DNA of 64,000 nucleotides from SYIM01 sp041182885 (lineage in GTDB: Bacteria; Pseudomonadota; Gammaproteobacteria; Burkholderiales; Burkholderiaceae_E). The notes under the pieces were generated by a model that saw only the letters and a list, made by a program, of their open reading frames with translations, had not been told where the DNA came from and did not search any database. Position 1 is the first letter of the stretch. Every line of letters starts with the position of its first letter. Where the stretch lies: positions 86,352 to 150,351 of the forward strand of contig JBMSQB010000001.1 in NCBI GenBank assembly GCA_049423065.1, in the 5' to 3' direction. A program made the translations under genes and the position numbers. Of the stretch, positions 17,636-26,321 are shown piece by piece.

Positions 17636-17663
17636 CCGCCCGACCCACCAAAAGATCGGGCGG
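17636..17663 (+). other. Hairpin in the glnA leader
   Basis: An 8-bp perfect inverted repeat, CCGCCCGA and TCGGGCGG, with a 12-base loop lies between the sigma-54 promoter and the glnA start. The downstream bases are only mildly T-rich, so it looks more like a leader structure than a full terminator. Function unknown. Confidence 0.45.
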
Positions 17664-17695
17664 GCATTTCAACCTGCAGACAGGAGCGCTTCAGC

Positions 17696-19108
17696 ATGGC
17701 ATCGGCCAAAGACGTGATGAAAATGATTGCGGACAACGAGGTCAAATTCGTTGATTTCCGCTTCACGGATACCCGCGGTAAAGAGCAGCACGTCTCTGTG
17801 CCGAAATCGGCCTTCGACGAAGACAAGTTCACGTCGGGTCACGCCTTTGACGGCTCATCCATTGCCGGCTGGAAGGGTATTGAGGCTTCGGACATGCTGT
17901 TGATGCCGGATGCCGACACCGCGCAAATGGACCCGTTCCGCGAGGAGCCCACGCTCATCCTCTCCTGCGACGTGATCGAACCGTCGGATGGCAAGGGCTA
18001 CTCGCGCGATCCCCGCTCGATCGCGAAGCGGGCCGAGGCTTACCTCAAGTCAACCGGCATTGGTGATACCGCCTTCTTCGGTCCCGAGCCCGAATTCTTC
18101 ATTTTTGATTCGGTCACCTGGAACGTCGACATGTCGGGCTGCGGGGTCAAGATCAGTTCCGAGGAAGCGGCGTGGTCGTCGGGTCGCGAATATGAAGGTG
18201 GGAACCTCGCGCACCGGCCAGCGGTCAAGGGCGGTTATTTCCCCGTGCCACCCGTTGACTCGTTCCAGGACATGCGCTCCGAGATGTGCCTGATCCTCGA
18301 GCAGATGGGGGTGCCCGTGGAGGTGCATCACCATGAGGTCGCGGGTGCGGGTCAGTGCGAAATCGGCACCAAGTTCTCGACGCTGGTCCGCCGGGCCGAC
18401 TGGACCCAGTTGCTCAAGTACGTGGTGCTCAATGTTGCACACAGCTATGGCAAGACCGCCACGTTCATGCCCAAGCCCGTGGTGGGTGACAACGGCTCCG
18501 GCATGCACGTGCACCAGTCGGTCTGGAAAGATGGCGTGAACCTGTTCGCTGGCGACAAGTACGCCGGGCTGTCGGACTTCGCGCTCTACTACATCGGCGG
18601 CATCATCAAGCATGCCCGCGCGCTCAACGCAATCACCAACCCCGGCACCAACTCGTACAAGCGCCTGGTCCCCGGTTTCGAAGCCCCGGTGAAACTTGCC
18701 TACTCGGCGCGCAACCGCTCGGCATCGATCCGCATTCCTTACGTGGCCAATCCCAAGGGTCGCCGGATCGAGGTGCGCTTCCCTGATCCCACCGCCAACT
18801 CCTACCTCGCCTTCTCCGCCATGCTGATGGCCGGCCTGGATGGTGTGCAGAACAAGATTCACCCGGGTGAGGCAGCCGACAAGAACCTGTACGACCTGCC
18901 GCCTGAGGAAGACGCGAAGATCCCGACCGTCTGCTCCTCGCTCGATCAGGCGCTCGATTACCTCGACAAGGACCGCGAGTTCCTGACCCGTGGTGGTGTC
19001 TTCAGCAACGACATGATCGATTCGTACATCGCACTCAAGATGGAAGAGGTCACCCGGTTCCGGATGACCACGCATCCGGTTGAGTTCGACATGTACTACT
19101 CGCTCTGA
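17696..19108 (+). CDS. glnA: Glutamine synthetase type I
   Basis: Makes glutamine from glutamate, ammonia and ATP; forms a dodecamer in the cytosol. 470 residues, the standard GSI length. The start at 17696 gives the family N-terminus (MASAKDVMKMI) and follows an AGGAG ribosome-binding site. Visible motifs: D-G-S-S-I-A-G-W near residue 50, the ATP-binding K-P-V-V-G-D-N-G-S-G-M-H near 260, and the adenylylation site N-L-Y-D-L-P-P-E-E with its tyrosine at about residue 399. That site indicates control by GlnE. Preceded by NtrC and sigma-54 sites, followed by a strong terminator, then ntrB-ntrC. Confidence 0.98.
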   Translation: MASAKDVMKMIADNEVKFVDFRFTDTRGKEQHVSVPKSAFDEDKFTSGHAFDGSSIAGWKGIEASDMLLMPDADTAQMDPFREEPTLILSCDVIEPSDGKGYSRDPRSIAKRAEAYLKSTGIGDTAFFGPEPEFFIFDSVTWNVDMSGCGVKISSEEAAWSSGREYEGGNLAHRPAVKGGYFPVPPVDSFQDMRSEMCLILEQMGVPVEVHHHEVAGAGQCEIGTKFSTLVRRADWTQLLKYVVLNVAHSYGKTATFMPKPVVGDNGSGMHVHQSVWKDGVNLFAGDKYAGLSDFALYYIGGIIKHARALNAITNPGTNSYKRLVPGFEAPVKLAYSARNRSASIRIPYVANPKGRRIEVRFPDPTANSYLAFSAMLMAGLDGVQNKIHPGEAADKNLYDLPPEEDAKIPTVCSSLDQALDYLDKDREFLTRGGVFSNDMIDSYIALKMEEVTRFRMTTHPVEFDMYYSL

Positions 19109-19173
19109 TCAGGCGCGCTGCCGCGTATCGCCAGTCCGGGAGCGCGGCACATGCAGCAGGATGAAAGCATGAC

Positions 19174-19203
19174 GACGGGGCGGTTATCCGCCCCGTCTTT
19201 TTT
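19174..19203 (+). terminator. Rho-independent terminator after glnA
   Basis: A perfect 10-bp stem (GACGGGGCGG / CCGCCCCGTC) with a TTAT loop is followed by six T residues. It lies 65 bases after the glnA stop and would separate glnA from ntrB-ntrC, allowing low-level read-through or an independent ntrB promoter. Confidence 0.93.
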
Positions 19204-19253
19204 GGGCGGTTCATCCGGCGGTACCCTTTTCGTCCATCGTGCGGAATGTAGCC

Positions 19254-20360
19254 ATGACGGTTGTTTCGGTTGATCAGACAGCCCGTCGCAGCGGTAGCGG
19301 CCCGACCCTGTCGGGAACGCAGACCATGCGGCCCGATTCGTTCGATCTGCTGGCCACGTCGGTGGTCATGCTCGACACGCAGGGGCGGGTGGTACGGGTG
19401 AACGCCGCGGCCGAATCACTCTTTGATATTTCCAGCCGCATGATGATCGGTCAGTCCTTTCATCGAATGTTTTCCAATGGGCATGTGATCGAGGCGCTGC
19501 TTCGCGAAGCGGTCAACAGCGAGTATGAGCAGAAGCGGGTTGATCTCCTGCTCGAACGTCCGGCGCGCGAGCCGCTTGCGCTCTGGACGATGGCCAGCCG
19601 GCAGGATGCCGGGGCCGCGGCACTTCTGCTCGAGTTCCGTGAACAGGACAAACGCTGGCGGGTTGATCGCGAAGAGCGCCTGATCGATTCCGCGCAGGCC
19701 AACCGCGAACTGGTGCGAAATCTCGCTCACGAGATCAAGAATCCGCTAGGCGGAATTCGTGGGGCTGCGCAACTCCTCCAATCTGAACTGGATTCTGCCG
19801 ATCTGCGCGAATACACGGAAGTCATCATCAAGGAAGCCGACCGGTTGCAGGACCTGGTCGACCGACTGCTCGCGCCGCATCGCAAGGCGCGACTGCTCGC
19901 CGAACTGAACGTCCACGAGGTCTGCGAGTACGTGCGGTCACTCCTTCTCGCCGAGTATCCGCGAGGCCTCAGAGTGGTGCGTGACTACGACGTCAGCATC
20001 CCTTCGCTCACGGGCGACCGCGAGCAACTGGTGCAGGTGTTGCTCAATCTGGTGCGTAACGCGGCACAGGCCCTGCATGGACGAGGCCGGATCGAACTGC
20101 GTACCCGGATCGCGCGCCAGGTGGTGATCGCGAAGCAACGCTGGAAGCTGGCACTTGAATTGCATGTGATCGACGACGGTCCTGGCATCCCGGAAGACAT
20201 TCGTGAGCGAATTTTTTTTCCGCTGGTATCGGGACGTGAAGGGGGAACGGGTCTTGGACTGACACTGGCGCAGACCTTCATTCAGCAGCATGGAGGCCTG
20301 ATCGAGTGCGACAGCCGGCCGGGCCGAACCGATTTCTGCATTCTTCTGCCTTTGCGGTGA
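19254..20360 (+). CDS. glnL: Nitrogen regulation sensor kinase NtrB (GlnL)
   Basis: A cytoplasmic histidine kinase that phosphorylates NtrC under nitrogen limitation and is switched to phosphatase by PII. About 368 residues. An N-terminal PAS domain (about 25-130; S-V-V-M-L-D-T-Q-G-R-V-V-R-V-N) is followed by the H-box N-L-A-H-E-I-K-N-P-L-G-G with the histidine near residue 159. An N box and a D-D-G-P-G-I-P / G-G-T-G-L-G-L ATPase domain complete it. No membrane segment, as expected. ATG at 19254 preferred over GTG at 19239 because it has a GGA-type site upstream. It precedes ntrC by 10 bases. Confidence 0.95.
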   Translation: MTVVSVDQTARRSGSGPTLSGTQTMRPDSFDLLATSVVMLDTQGRVVRVNAAAESLFDISSRMMIGQSFHRMFSNGHVIEALLREAVNSEYEQKRVDLLLERPAREPLALWTMASRQDAGAAALLLEFREQDKRWRVDREERLIDSAQANRELVRNLAHEIKNPLGGIRGAAQLLQSELDSADLREYTEVIIKEADRLQDLVDRLLAPHRKARLLAELNVHEVCEYVRSLLLAEYPRGLRVVRDYDVSIPSLTGDREQLVQVLLNLVRNAAQALHGRGRIELRTRIARQVVIAKQRWKLALELHVIDDGPGIPEDIRERIFFPLVSGREGGTGLGLTLAQTFIQQHGGLIECDSRPGRTDFCILLPLR

Positions 20361-20370
20361 GTGGTCAACG

Positions 20371-22149
20371 ATGAGCGCAGTCTGGGTAGTGGATGACGAT
20401 CAGTCGATCCGTTGGGTGCTTGAAAAGGCGCTCGGCCGTGACGGCTTCGATGTGCGTGCGTTCTCGAGCGCAAGGGAGTGCCTGCGCGCGCTGTCGGTCG
20501 ACGAGCCTGATGTCCTCGTCTCCGATATCCGCATGCCGGGCGAATCCGGCATCGAATTGCTGCAGCAGGTCAAGGTGGATCACCCCGCGATGCCGGTGAT
20601 CATCATGACTGCCTTCTCGGATCTGGAAAGCGCGGTTTCGGCATTCCAGGGCGGTGCCTTCGAGTATCTTCCCAAACCGTTCGATGTACCGAAGGCGGTC
20701 GAGCTGATTCGTCGCGCGGTGGAGGAATCCGAACGCGACCAGCTCGGGGCGGATCCGGTCGAGCCTGGGGTCGATATCCTGGGACAGGCGCCAGCCATGC
20801 AGGAGGTATTCCGCGCGATCGGGCGGCTGTCACAGTCCAATGTGACCGTTCTGATCACCGGTGAGTCGGGAACCGGAAAGGAGCTGGTCGCGAGGGCATT
20901 GCATCGACACAGCCCGCGAGCCGATCGGGTGTTCGTTGCGCTCAACACCGCGGCCATTCCGCGTGACCTGCTTGAATCCGAATTGTTTGGTCACGAACGC
21001 GGTGCGTTCACCGGTGCGCAACAGATGCGGCGTGGGCGGTTTGAACAGGCGGAGGGCGGCACGCTGTTCCTCGACGAGATCGGGGACATGCCGGCTGAAC
21101 TTCAGACCCGTTTGCTGCGCGTGCTGTCGGACGGGCATTTTTATCGCGTGGGCGGGCACCAGCCGCTGAAGGCCAATGTGCGAGTCATTGCCGCCACGCA
21201 TCAGAATCTCGAAGATCGCGTTCGCCAGGGTCTGTTTCGTGAAGACCTGTTCCATCGTCTGAACGTCATCCGATTGCGCCTGCCGGCGTTGCGCGAGCGT
21301 TCGGAAGACATTCCGCTTCTCATCCGGCATTTCCTGTCCCGAAGCGCGCATGAGCTGGGCGGCGAGCCCAAGCGTGCGAGCGATGAAGCAATCCGCATGA
21401 TGAGCGGGTCGCCCTGGCACGGCAACGTCCGTCAGCTCGAAAACGTCTGTCGTTGGCTCACAGTGATGGCGCCCGCGCAGGTCATTGAAGTCAAGGATCT
21501 GCCACCCGAAATTCGCGGGGCGTCTCCGCCCGAAGGCGCCGCAGGCTCCTCTGCCATGAATAGCTATGCAGGCTTTGCAGGTGGCATGGGCGCTGGCCTC
21601 GGAGGCAGCGCCGCCACCGGGGCAGGCGCTGCCCATGACAGCGCCATCGCGGCATTTCAGTCCGAAGCGGTGCCGTTCTCGGCGCCCCTTTCCCGGTCCG
21701 ATCAGGCTGTGCAGGCAAGCGGAGCCGGCGCTCAACACGGGTCAGGCGCGGCGCCCCCGGCTTCGCTGGCTGGAATCTTCCCCTGGGGCACTGCCGTGCC
21801 CGCATCGAATCAGGCAGGATTGCCTGGCGCAGCCTCGCAAGCATCGGGGGAGCCAGCCACCAGCCTGCCTGAGTCGCCAGGTGCCGACCTGCCGCCGGCG
21901 TGGGTCGCGCAGCTCGAGAAAGATGTGTCGCTGCGTCTCAACGCACAGTCGGTGGAGGAGCGGCTCCAGGGGGACAGCGAGCTGATGGATCGACTCACCC
22001 GACTGTTCGAGGCGGCGGTGATTCGTACGGCGCTCCGCCACACGCGGGGTCGGCGGATCGATGCGGCCCTCAGGCTGGGTATTGGTCGAAACACCATCAC
22101 CCGGAAAGTGCAGGAACTGAAGCTCGAGGAAGGGTCCGACCTGACCTGA
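20371..22149 (+). CDS. glnG: Nitrogen regulation response regulator NtrC with long linker
   Basis: A sigma-54 activator of nitrogen genes, including glnA upstream. Receiver domain 1-120 with phospho-acceptor D52 in S-D-I-R-M-P. The AAA+ domain has Walker A G-E-S-G-T-G-K-E at about 164-171 and the sigma-54 contact loop G-A-F-T-G-A at 211-216. A C-terminal Fis-type helix-turn-helix ends R-R-I-D-A-A-L-R-L-G-I-G-R-N-T-I-T-R-K. At 592 residues it is about 110-120 longer than usual NtrC; the excess is a Gly/Ala/Ser/Pro linker at about 383-507 between the AAA+ and DNA-binding domains. All catalytic motifs are intact. Confidence 0.95.
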   Translation: MSAVWVVDDDQSIRWVLEKALGRDGFDVRAFSSARECLRALSVDEPDVLVSDIRMPGESGIELLQQVKVDHPAMPVIIMTAFSDLESAVSAFQGGAFEYLPKPFDVPKAVELIRRAVEESERDQLGADPVEPGVDILGQAPAMQEVFRAIGRLSQSNVTVLITGESGTGKELVARALHRHSPRADRVFVALNTAAIPRDLLESELFGHERGAFTGAQQMRRGRFEQAEGGTLFLDEIGDMPAELQTRLLRVLSDGHFYRVGGHQPLKANVRVIAATHQNLEDRVRQGLFREDLFHRLNVIRLRLPALRERSEDIPLLIRHFLSRSAHELGGEPKRASDEAIRMMSGSPWHGNVRQLENVCRWLTVMAPAQVIEVKDLPPEIRGASPPEGAAGSSAMNSYAGFAGGMGAGLGGSAATGAGAAHDSAIAAFQSEAVPFSAPLSRSDQAVQASGAGAQHGSGAAPPASLAGIFPWGTAVPASNQAGLPGAASQASGEPATSLPESPGADLPPAWVAQLEKDVSLRLNAQSVEERLQGDSELMDRLTRLFEAAVIRTALRHTRGRRIDAALRLGIGRNTITRKVQELKLEEGSDLT

Positions 22150-22183
22150 GGGGCTGGGCGCGTGGCGGGCAAGCGCCGGGTGG

Positions 22184-22984
22184 TCAGGTGAGTTCCGCCA
22201 CCACCGGCGCGTGGTCGGAAGGCTGCTGCAGCTTGCGTGGTTCCCGGTCGATGCGGCAGGCTGTCAGGCGAGAGGCGCTCGTTCGGTCCACCAGGATGTG
22301 ATCGATCCGAAGGCCTGCGTTGCGGCGAAACCCCAGTTGACGGTAGTCCCACCAGCTGAAGCTGCGATCAGCCTGCGGAAATACACGGAACGAGTCAACG
22401 AACCCTGCCTGGATGAGCGCACGGAATCGCTCGCGTTCGGGGTCTGAGCAGAGCACCTGCCCGGTCCAGGCGAGCGGATCATGCACATCTTCGGATGCTG
22501 GCGCGATGTTGAAATCGCCCAGGAGCGCGATCGGACGACCCGTTGCAAGGGTCGCCTGCCCCTCGGCTGGCAGCTGAGGGGTGATCCATTCGATCAGGGC
22601 ATCGATCCAGCGCAGCTTGTAGTCGTACTTGTCGCTGCCGACCGCCTGGCCATTGGGGAAATAGGCGCACACGACGCGCAGCCCCGCCACGGTTGCACTG
22701 ATCAGGCGCTTTTGTTCGTCCGGGAACAGCGGGTTGCCGATCACCACGTCGGTGGGTGCGCCAACCGTTTCCCGACGGCACAGAATGGCCACACCGTTGT
22801 AGGTGGGCTGACCGCTGAACACTGACTCATAGCCTGCGGCTGCGAGTTCAGCGGCAGGGAAGCGGTCGTCGATCAACTTGGTTTCCTGCAGGCACAACAC
22901 GTCGATCGGGTGGGCGGCGAGCCAGTCGAGCACCTGTGGCAGTCGAACCTTCAGTGAATTGACATTCCAGGTGGCGATTTGCAT
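22184..22984 (-). CDS. xth: Exodeoxyribonuclease III
   Basis: AP endonuclease and 3'-5' exonuclease in base-excision repair. 266 residues, like E. coli XthA (268). The start at 22984 gives the family N-terminus M-Q-I-A-T-W-N-V-N-S. L-C-L-Q-E-T-K holds the metal-binding glutamate, L-G-D-F-N-I-A-P the central Asp/Asn, and the C-terminal S-D-H-A-P-V the catalytic histidine. It is 16 bases downstream of prlC on the minus strand and convergent with ntrC. Confidence 0.96.
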   Translation of the reverse strand: MQIATWNVNSLKVRLPQVLDWLAAHPIDVLCLQETKLIDDRFPAAELAAAGYESVFSGQPTYNGVAILCRRETVGAPTDVVIGNPLFPDEQKRLISATVAGLRVVCAYFPNGQAVGSDKYDYKLRWIDALIEWITPQLPAEGQATLATGRPIALLGDFNIAPASEDVHDPLAWTGQVLCSDPERERFRALIQAGFVDSFRVFPQADRSFSWWDYRQLGFRRNAGLRIDHILVDRTSASRLTACRIDREPRKLQQPSDHAPVVAELT

Positions 22985-23000
22985 GGCGGTGTTCCGGACC

Positions 23001-25061
23001 TCAGACGGTTTCGACCATGCCGCTGTGGCGCAGCAGCGCCTCAGGGCTGGGCTCGCGGCCACGGAACGCCCGGAACGACTCGATTGCGGGGCGACTGCCA
23101 CCCACCGCCAGGATTTCGCTCAGGAACCGTTGCCCCACGCCGCTGATCTTTTCCGGATCCGTGGCGACTTCTTCGAACGCGCCGTAGCAATCGGCCGAGA
23201 GCACCTCCGCCCATTTGTAGCTGTAGTAGCCCGCTGCATAGCCGCCAGCGAAGATGTGCCCGAAGCTGTTCTGGAACCGGTTCCAGGCAGGCGGAATCAG
23301 CACCGCGACTTCCTCGCGAACCTGATCAAGCAGCGCCTGCACGGACGCGGCGTCGGGCACTGCGCGCGGCTGCGCGTGAAGCTGCATGTCGAACAGAGCG
23401 AACTCGATTTGCCGGAGCGTCTGCATGCCGGCCTGGAAGTTTCTCGCTGCCAGCATGCGGTCGAAAAGCTCGCGCGGAAGGGGTTCGCTGGTATCGGCAT
23501 GGGCCGACATTTCGCGGACCACCTCCCACTCCCAGCAGAAGTTCTCCATGAACTGGCTGGGCAACTCCACCGCATCCCATTCAACGCCATTGATTCCCGA
23601 GACGCCCAGCTCATCGACGCGGGTGAGCAGATGATGCAGCCCGTGGCCGAACTCATGAAACAGGGTGATCACGTCATCGTGAGCGAGCGTGGCTGGGCGA
23701 TCACCCACTGGTGGCTGGAAGTTGCAGTTGAGGTAGGCAACCGGTGTTTGCAGCGTGTCGCCCACCCGCTTGCGGCCGCGCGCGTCGTCCATCCATGCGC
23801 CGCCTCGCTTGGTGGCCCGCGCGTAGAGATCGATGTAGAACTGACCGATCAGCCGGCCGTTATGTTCGACGCGGTAAAAGCGGACATCGGGATGCCAGGT
23901 CTGCGTGGCTTCTTCGGCGATGCGCAGGTCGAACAGGCGCTCGACCAGCGCGAACATTCCCGATAGGACGCGCGGTGCCTGGAAGTATTGTTTGACCTGC
24001 TGCTCGGAAAACGAATAGCGCGCCTCCTTCAGAAGCTCGCTTGCCCAGGCGATGTCCCAGGCCTCCAGTGCCGGCAGCCCCAGCTTGTCGGCGGCAAAGC
24101 CCCGCAGCTCGGCGAGGTCGCGTTCCGCAAAGCGTCGTGCACGCCCCGCGAGGTCGCGCAGAAAGCCGATGACCTCCTCGGCGCTGCGAGCCATTTTGGG
24201 TTCGAGCGATACCTGTGCGAAATGCGCGTACCCAAGAAGCTCGGCCTCTTCGTGACGCAGCGCGAGCGTTTCGGTGATGAGCGGCGCGTTGTCGAGGGAG
24301 GATTGGCCCAGATCGGATGCGCGGGTGACGTAGGCGCGGTACATCTGCTCGCGAAAGGCCCGGTCTTCTGCATATTGCATGACGGGCAGATAAGAGGGCA
24401 TCCGGAGCGTGAATTTCCAGCCGCTTCGGCCCTCGGCGTCGGCTTCGGCGCGTGCTGCGTCACGGACATCCTGCGGCAGCCCCGACAGCCGGGATTCGTC
24501 GTCGATGAACACCGCGAATGCGTTGGTGGCATCGAGCAGGTTTTCGGAAAATTTCTGAGATAGCGTTGCCTGCCGGTCCTGAATGTCGGCATAACGTTCC
24601 CGGGCCGGTGACACAAGCTCGGCTCCACCAAGGCGGAAATCGCGCAGGGCGTTGTCGATGATGCGCTGGCGGGCCGGTGACAGTGTGGCGAAGTCCGGCC
24701 CGGCCCGCAGCGCCTTGTAACGGCCTTGCAGTCGGGTGTCCTGCCCGAGTTCGGTCCAGAACTGGGTGACCCGCGGCAGTTGCGCGTTGTAGACCTCGCG
24801 CAATTCGGAGGAATCGGCTACCGCATTCAGATGACCAACGATTCCCCATGCCCGAGACAGGCGCTCGGTGGCCGCTTCAAGCGGCACGACGACGGACGCC
24901 CAGTTGATGGGCGCGTCGTCGCTGCAAACCGACTCGAGCGCAGCGCGCGCATCGGCAAGCAGCGTGTCGAGCGCGGGTTCGACCCAGGTCGGTCTGAAGT
25001 CCGCGAATCGGGGCAGGCCGGAGAAATCGAGCAGGGGGTTGTTACCTGGAGCGTCTGTCAT
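23001..25061 (-). CDS. prlC: Oligopeptidase A, M3 family
   Basis: A cytosolic zinc oligopeptidase that degrades short peptides, including cleaved signal peptides. 686 residues, the normal size. Zinc motif H-E-F-G-H-G-L-H-H near residue 473 with the downstream glutamate in G-I-N-G-V-E-W-D-A-V-E-L-P-S-Q. The C-terminal G-Y-A-A-G-Y-Y-S-Y-K-W block is typical of OpdA/PrlC. Lies between folD and xth on the minus strand, 57 bases after folD. Confidence 0.95.
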   Translation of the reverse strand: MTDAPGNNPLLDFSGLPRFADFRPTWVEPALDTLLADARAALESVCSDDAPINWASVVVPLEAATERLSRAWGIVGHLNAVADSSELREVYNAQLPRVTQFWTELGQDTRLQGRYKALRAGPDFATLSPARQRIIDNALRDFRLGGAELVSPARERYADIQDRQATLSQKFSENLLDATNAFAVFIDDESRLSGLPQDVRDAARAEADAEGRSGWKFTLRMPSYLPVMQYAEDRAFREQMYRAYVTRASDLGQSSLDNAPLITETLALRHEEAELLGYAHFAQVSLEPKMARSAEEVIGFLRDLAGRARRFAERDLAELRGFAADKLGLPALEAWDIAWASELLKEARYSFSEQQVKQYFQAPRVLSGMFALVERLFDLRIAEEATQTWHPDVRFYRVEHNGRLIGQFYIDLYARATKRGGAWMDDARGRKRVGDTLQTPVAYLNCNFQPPVGDRPATLAHDDVITLFHEFGHGLHHLLTRVDELGVSGINGVEWDAVELPSQFMENFCWEWEVVREMSAHADTSEPLPRELFDRMLAARNFQAGMQTLRQIEFALFDMQLHAQPRAVPDAASVQALLDQVREEVAVLIPPAWNRFQNSFGHIFAGGYAAGYYSYKWAEVLSADCYGAFEEVATDPEKISGVGQRFLSEILAVGGSRPAIESFRAFRGREPSPEALLRHSGMVETV

Positions 25062-25118
25062 TGTTGGCTACGATTGCAGTGGGATGAAGGCAGTAAGGTA
25101 CGCGAGGCAGATCTGCGG

Positions 25119-25967
25119 TCAGTGCTTGCGCTCAGCCGCTTCGAGGGTATTGACCAGGAGCATGGCCCGGGTCATGGGACCCACGCCACCGGGGACCGGG
25201 GTGATGGCACTTGCCACCTCGCGTACGGACTCAAAATCGACATCGCCGCACAATTTGCCGGTTTCGTCGCGATTCATGCCGACGTCGATCACGATTGCGC
25301 CGGGCTTGACCATGTCGCCGGTGATCATGCGCACACGCCCGGCGGCAGCGATCAGGACATCGGCACGGCGCGTGTGGGCTGCCAGGTCGCGACTGCGGCT
25401 ATGGCAGATCGTGACCGTTGCATCGGCCTGCAGCAGGAGCAGCGCCTGGGGTTTGCCAACGATGTTGCTGCGACCGACCACCACCGCCTCGGCGCCTGCC
25501 AGTCGGGCGCCGACATGCTCGAGCAGCCTCATGACACCGTAGGGCGTGCAGGGCAGAAACCCAGGCTGTCCGGTCATCAGCGCGCCGGCGCTCGCCACAT
25601 GAAAGCCGTCCACATCCTTGTCGGGCGAAATGGTTTCAATCACCCGGCGAGCGTCGATGTGAGCCGGTAACGGCAACTGCACCAGAATGCCGTGAATGGA
25701 GGGATCAACGTTGAGTGCCTGGATGCGGGCCAGCAGGTCTGCTTCCGGGGTTGACTCGGGAAGGCGTTCAAGCACCGAGCGAATGCCGGACTCCTCGCAA
25801 TCTTTCACCTTGTTCCGCACGTAGACGGCAGACGCCGCATCATTACCCACCAGAATGACCGCAAGCCCTGGGGGGCGGCCCCGGGCAGTCAATGCCGCGG
25901 CGCGCTCGGCGACCTGCGCGCGAAGGCTGCGCGCGAGGGCGGCACCATCGATCAGGGTGGCTGTCAT
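25119..25967 (-). CDS. folD: Methylenetetrahydrofolate dehydrogenase / cyclohydrolase FolD
   Basis: Bifunctional enzyme of one-carbon metabolism interconverting 5,10-methylene- and 10-formyl-tetrahydrofolate. 282 residues. The start at 25967 gives the usual N-terminus M-T-A-T-L-I-D-G. Signatures: Y-V-R-N-K-V-K-D-C-E near residue 50 with the catalytic lysine, V-Q-L-P-L-P near 97, the Rossmann segment V-V-V-G-R-S-N-I-V-G-K-P near 162, and P-V-P-G-G-V-G-P-M-T near 259. Confidence 0.97.
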   Translation of the reverse strand: MTATLIDGAALARSLRAQVAERAAALTARGRPPGLAVILVGNDAASAVYVRNKVKDCEESGIRSVLERLPESTPEADLLARIQALNVDPSIHGILVQLPLPAHIDARRVIETISPDKDVDGFHVASAGALMTGQPGFLPCTPYGVMRLLEHVGARLAGAEAVVVGRSNIVGKPQALLLLQADATVTICHSRSRDLAAHTRRADVLIAAAGRVRMITGDMVKPGAIVIDVGMNRDETGKLCGDVDFESVREVASAITPVPGGVGPMTRAMLLVNTLEAAERKH

Positions 25968-26023
25968 GGATTCGATTCCCGGTGTTTGGACTGAATGCAA
26001 TTTATCACGCACCCGTCAGGAAC

Positions 26024-26052
26024 TTGCACGGGCTCGAACCTCAAGATAGAAT
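26024..26052 (+). promoter_or_regulatory. Sigma-70 promoter of the tRNA-Ala/tRNA-Glu pair
   Basis: TTGCAC (26024-26029) and TAGAAT (26047-26052) are separated by exactly 17 bases and end 13 bases before the tRNA-Ala gene. Both hexamers are close to consensus. Confidence 0.8.
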
Positions 26053-26065
26053 CGAGGGCTTCGTT

Positions 26066-26141
<76 letters not shown>

Positions 26142-26154
26142 ACAGCAGTTGCAG

Positions 26155-26230
26155 GTCCCGTTCGTCTAGAGGCCTAGGACACGACCCTTTCACGGTTGTA
26201 ACAGGGGTTCGAATCCCCTACGGGACGCCA
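26155..26230 (+). tRNA. tRNA-Glu (TTC)
   Basis: Closely resembles E. coli tRNA-Glu: acceptor GTCCCGT / ACGGGAC, anticodon stem CGACC / GGTTG with loop CTTTCAC (anticodon TTC), T arm AGGGG TTCGAAT CCCCT, and encoded CCA. It lies 13 bases after tRNA-Ala, so both are probably one transcript. The 91 bases after it hold nothing recognisable before the next gene end. Confidence 0.97.
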
Positions 26231-26321
26231 CACCTCGTGGCGCGGATTCGGCGGTGGTTTCAAGGGCGGATGCCGTGGTTGGCAGTCGCCAACTCACCGG
26301 GCCTCGCCGCCTCCATCCTGT

